DNA from: an uncultured Phycisphaerae bacterium
GTDB lineage: Bacteria > Planctomycetota > Phycisphaerae > Sedimentisphaerales > Anaerohalosphaeraceae
Length of the DNA stretch: 6,076 nt
Direction of reading: 5' to 3'
NCBI GenBank assembly: GCA_937995495.1
Contig: CALKKA010000171.1
Coordinates: forward strand, 1 to 6,076
Shown: piece after piece, positions 5,918-6,076 of the stretch
How positions within the stretch are numbered: the stretch's first letter is position 1
Layout of the letters: every line of letters begins with the position of its first letter
Program-made: the position numbers and the translations under genes
The notes under the pieces: model-generated
Seen by the model: the letters and a program-made list of their open reading frames with translations, nothing else
Told to the model about the DNA's origin: nothing
Database searches by the model: none

Positions 5918-5958
5918 GAATTCGGAAGATAAATAGGGAAAGTCAACCGATTGAATTC
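5918..5958 (+). repeat. Weak inverted repeat after the operon
   Basis: GAATTCGG (5918-5925) can pair with CCG (5947-5949) and GAATTC (5953-5958) across a three-base bulge, enclosing a 21-base loop. It begins three bases after the stop codon, the usual place for a terminator, but no U-tract follows and the loop is large. A weak or factor-assisted terminator is possible. Nothing better is visible before the repeat copy. Confidence 0.25.
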
Positions 5959-5964
5959 CGTAGC

Positions 5965-6066
5965 GTCTTGATTCTGCATTCTTGACTCTCAATTTAGCCA
6001 TCCGGCGATTTGGCGCACAGGGTAAAAACCTTTACTTTCCCATCCTTTTTGCCGATACTTTCAGAA
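5965..6066. repeat. Direct repeat copy B, right of the three-gene operon
   Basis: This is the second copy of the element at 4017-4120, in the same orientation and about 1.95 kb away. Core identity is roughly 76% by hand count. It keeps the ATTCT-type run, CTCAATTTAG, CCGGC, AGGGTAAAA, ACTTTC, GATACT and CAGAA. The window ends 10 bases after it, so whether a gene follows as in copy A cannot be seen. Divergence suggests an old duplication or a dispersed family rather than a recent insertion. Confidence 0.75.
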
Positions 6067-6076
6067 GATGTACGAA

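Noticed and set aside
6006..6030. Resemblance of GCGCACAGGGTAAA in repeat copy B to the start of a cyclic-di-GMP (GEMM) riboswitch
   Set aside because: The second conserved half (GACGCAAAGCC-like segment and the receptor stem) is missing in both repeat copies, and copy A diverges at the matching bases.

Overview
The window looks like chromosomal DNA from a Planctomycetota bacterium, probably of class Phycisphaerae. This is inferred from the style of the sigma factor (WWIKQSIKRAI followed by HIPTYMVELI) and the S1 protein, not from a search. GC content is moderate. It is higher in the housekeeping half and lower in the non-coding stretch and the right-hand operon.

Left half (1-3605, all minus strand): three housekeeping genes lie head to tail, transcribed right to left. 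ispH (last-step isoprenoid reductase, MEP pathway) comes first, then rpsA (six-domain ribosomal protein S1), then a sigma-70 family factor whose C-terminal region 4 runs off the left edge. A convincing intrinsic terminator lies between ispH and rpsA. A strong hairpin without a U-tract lies between rpsA and the sigma gene. A TTGACA/TGCAAT promoter candidate precedes ispH.

Middle (3606-4279): about 670 bases of AT-rich DNA with no credible gene. It holds a palindrome in the ispH leader, a perfect 10-bp inverted repeat, the first copy of a ~100-bp direct repeat, a leader hairpin, and a promoter-like TTGACA just before the next gene.

Right half (4280-5915, plus strand): a compact three-gene operon. 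Gene 1 is a DUF2089-type zinc-ribbon/helix-turn-helix protein. Gene 2 is a small two-helix membrane protein. Gene 3 is a membrane protein with a C-terminal beta-rich, carbohydrate-binding-like domain. All three carry the same short SHOCT-like helical hairpin (LxxLLxxGxIxxxExxxLL pattern): at the C-terminus of the regulator and at the N-termini of the two membrane proteins. The simplest reading, which is inference, is a membrane-associated sensing or regulatory module in which the shared hairpins mediate contact between the cytosolic regulator and the membrane partners. A diverged second copy of the ~100-bp repeat (5965-6066) follows the operon, so the operon sits between direct repeats. A related module or gene may begin just past the right edge.
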